This document shows, piece after piece, positions 7,027-8,462 of a DNA stretch of 8,462 bases. Both the position numbers and the translations under genes were made by a program. Numbering within the stretch: the first letter of the stretch is position 1; every line of letters starts with the position of its first letter. A model generated the notes under the pieces. The model did not search any database and was not told the origin of the DNA. It saw only the letters and a list, made by a program, of their open reading frames with translations. The DNA comes from Nitrospiraceae bacterium (lineage in GTDB: Bacteria > Nitrospirota > Thermodesulfovibrionia > Thermodesulfovibrionales > UBA9159): the NCBI GenBank assembly GCA_003453735.1, contig DMNE01000433.1, forward strand, positions 4,557 to 13,018. The letters are read 5' to 3'.

Positions 7027-7043
7027 CTTCACCATTCACGGTT
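7014..7043 (+). repeat. TTCAC-rich repeat, intergenic copy
   Basis: Thirty bases made of TTCAC-type units (TTCACC, TTTCAG, CTTCACC, ATTCACG). They match 7174-7203 at 28 of 30 positions, differing only at 7025 and 7040 (both G against C). The two copies are direct repeats 160 bases apart, start to start. This copy fills almost all of the gap between the broken gene and wzt. Confidence 0.8.
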
Positions 7044-7045
7044 TT

Positions 7046-8329
7046 ATGAGCACCGTTATTAAAGTCGAAAACCTTTCCAAGAAGTACACGCTCAGGCATG
7101 AGCAAGCGGAGCGTTATGTCGCCCTGCGTGATATGATAGCCCGATGGGGTAGGACTTTCGGTAAGAAGATTTGTTCACCTTTCACTCTTCACCATTCACC
7201 GTTCACTGAATCTAAGGAAGAGTTCTTCGCCCTTAAAGACGTTTCATTCAAGGTCAAGCAGGGAGAGAGTGTCGGCATCATCGGACGGAACGGCGCAGGG
7301 AAATCGACTCTATTGAAACTTCTCGGCAGAATTACAGAGCCTACATCCGGACGCATAAGTATTAAAGGCCGCGTCGCGAGTCTTCTGGAAGTGGGAACGG
7401 GTTTCCATCCCGAGCTCACTGGAAGGGAGAATATCTTTCTAAACGGTGCAATCCTTGGAATGACAAAGGCAGAGATAAAGAGAAAATTTGACGAGATAGT
7501 GGCTTTTGCCGAGGTCGAGAAATTTCTCGACACCCCGGTCAAACACTTTTCGTCGGGTATGTATGTGCGACTAGCCTTTGCAGTCGCGGCACATCTTGAG
7601 CCGGAGATTTTTATTGTAGATGAGGTCCTCGCTGTCGGAGATGCGCAGTTTCAGAAGAAATGTTTGGGAAAGATGGAAGAGGTCGGGAAAGAGGGAAGGA
7701 CGGTTATAGTGGTGTCTCATCAAATGCCGATGATTCGAAATCTCTGCAGTTCATGTTTTTTACTAAATAATGGTGAAATTACCGAGACAGGGAGTCCTGA
7801 AAAGGTCATCCCATATTATCTGCAGTCCAGTAAGGTTACTTCTACACAATGGCTATGCACAGATCGAGAAGCAAGTTCTAAAGGTTTGCCCTATTTCACT
7901 CTGAGTCGGTTTGCCCTTGTTGACGGTCAGAACTTTCCCCTTCCAGCTATGATCGATGAGTGGGGCGAATCCTATGTGGTAATAGAGGGAACTATTTACA
8001 AACCAGACTACCGTCTCTGTATGGGGTTTAATCTCTTTGACGTCCATGGAACTAATTTGTTCTTGTCATTTCAAACTGACCAGCCGTCTGGCGCATGGCC
8101 TAAACTTGATGAGGGGGATTTCAGTATTCGACCGAAGGTCGATTTCAGTATATTGAACGAAGGTATCTATAGATTGGATTTCTTGAGTGGTATTCACTGT
8201 GAACGTATGCTGCATGTTGATGAAGTTTCAATCGGATTCGAAGTGAACGGTAACACGAGTCATTCGCCCTATTGGCTTAGTAGGCGGAGTACGTTATTGG
8301 CCCCTGCGTTACGCTGGGAAGCATTCTAA
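7046..8329 (+). CDS. wzt: Polysaccharide ABC exporter ATPase with C-terminal Wzt-type domain
   Basis: Cytoplasmic ATPase of the Wzm-Wzt exporter, 427 residues. Walker A is GRNGAGKST (80-88). The family block GRVASLLEVGTGFHPELTGR (108-127) supplies the Q-loop region, the signature is FSSGM (168-172), Walker B is IFIVDE (188-193) with D-loop AVGD (196-199), and the switch His is H225 in VVSHQ. Residues from about 265 to 427 form a beta-rich C-terminal domain (for example YVVIEGTIYKPDYRLCMGFN, then LFDVHGTNLFLSF) in the place of the Wzt carbohydrate-recognition domain. In O-antigen exporters this domain reads the capped end of the chain. Residues 43-54 (CSPFTLHHSPFT), ahead of EEFFALKDVSF, are encoded by a TTCAC repeat copy, so part of the linker is repeat-derived. 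MSTVIKVENLSKKY is the usual start, but no Shine-Dalgarno precedes it and a 12-base hairpin lies 19 bases upstream. The partner permease is encoded upstream, beyond a broken gene. Confidence 0.95.
   Translation: MSTVIKVENLSKKYTLRHEQAERYVALRDMIARWGRTFGKKICSPFTLHHSPFTESKEEFFALKDVSFKVKQGESVGIIGRNGAGKSTLLKLLGRITEPTSGRISIKGRVASLLEVGTGFHPELTGRENIFLNGAILGMTKAEIKRKFDEIVAFAEVEKFLDTPVKHFSSGMYVRLAFAVAAHLEPEIFIVDEVLAVGDAQFQKKCLGKMEEVGKEGRTVIVVSHQMPMIRNLCSSCFLLNNGEITETGSPEKVIPYYLQSSKVTSTQWLCTDREASSKGLPYFTLSRFALVDGQNFPLPAMIDEWGESYVVIEGTIYKPDYRLCMGFNLFDVHGTNLFLSFQTDQPSGAWPKLDEGDFSIRPKVDFSILNEGIYRLDFLSGIHCERMLHVDEVSIGFEVNGNTSHSPYWLSRRSTLLAPALRWEAF
7174..7203 (+). repeat. TTCAC-rich repeat, copy inside wzt
   Basis: This copy matches 7014-7043 at 28 of 30 bases, and similar sequence continues to about 7209 (GTTCACTGA). 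It lies in frame within wzt and encodes SPFTLHHSPF of residues 44-53, between the N-terminal strand region and the core that starts at EEFFALKDV. It adds no stop and keeps the frame. Family members vary greatly in length and sequence at this linker, so insertion here is probably tolerated. Confidence 0.8.
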
Positions 8330-8363
8330 TATCAAATCTTGAAATCTTGGGGAAGCATAAAGC

Positions 8364-8378
8364 CGAGCGTGGGGCTCG
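8364..8378 (+). terminator. Weak hairpin downstream of wzt, doubtful terminator
   Basis: CGAGC (8364-8368) pairs with GCTCG (8374-8378) around GTGGG, 35 bases after the wzt stop. The stem is only five pairs, and the following AATAATGTCTTTT is only partly T-rich. The rest of 8330-8462 holds no gene I can support. TTGACA at 8446-8451 could be a -35 box, but the window ends before a -10 could be seen. Confidence 0.25.
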
Positions 8379-8462
8379 AATAATGTCTTTTGGTTCGCGC
8401 CAGCTGAATTCAGTAATTCTTAGCCGCGACTTGCGCGCCCGCCCTTTGACAATGTAACAAAT

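Noticed and set aside
6997..7209. TTCAC-rich repeats as a CRISPR array
   Set aside because: Units are about 6-7 bases, with no unique spacers of regular length and no cas genes; they fit degenerate heptamer repeats.
8383..8457. Tiny plus-strand ORF of 24 residues after wzt
   Set aside because: Too short, no ribosome site, and no recognisable sequence.

Overview
This window is part of a surface-polysaccharide locus from a Gram-negative bacterium. The evidence for an outer membrane is a beta-barrel protein with a signal peptide, an outer-membrane polysaccharide export (OPX) protein and a polysaccharide co-polymerase. Base composition is moderate. The style of the Wzm/Wzt pair and the GumC-type co-polymerase suggests an anaerobic lineage such as Desulfobacterota or Nitrospirota. 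That placement is inference from protein style only; no rRNA or other marker gene is present.

Layout. From 3738 down to 1 (minus strand) runs a compact three-gene operon: a beta-barrel protein with a SPOR-like N-terminal segment, a short OPX protein with two SLBB repeats, and a GumC/Wzz-type co-polymerase cut by the left edge. A candidate promoter and four evenly spaced TGAC motifs lie just upstream (3794-3845). Positions 3847 to about 5741 hold no intact gene. Within them, about 4080-4987 is a decayed IS630-family transposase carrying two stops and four frame changes, and 4988-5741 is largely unexplained. On the plus strand follow an ABC-2 polysaccharide export permease (Wzm, 5742-6572), a broken four-helix-bundle gene of the 23S rRNA intervening-sequence protein family (6638-7008), and the partner ATPase with a C-terminal substrate-recognition-type domain (Wzt, 7046-8329). 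The last 133 bases hold no recognisable gene.

How the genes work together. Wzm and Wzt would flip a finished lipid-linked glycan across the inner membrane. The co-polymerase, OPX protein and barrel would control chain length and carry a polymer through the periplasm and outer membrane. The OPX protein is short, has no lipobox and seems to lack the C-terminal helix that forms the Wza pore, so the adjacent barrel is the likely exit channel. Whether both divergent halves serve one polymer or two cannot be decided here.

The most unusual signal is a family of TTCAC-rich heptamer-like repeats around the broken four-helix-bundle gene. One copy, 28 of 30 bases identical to the intergenic copy, lies in frame inside wzt and encodes part of a linker ahead of the ATPase core.
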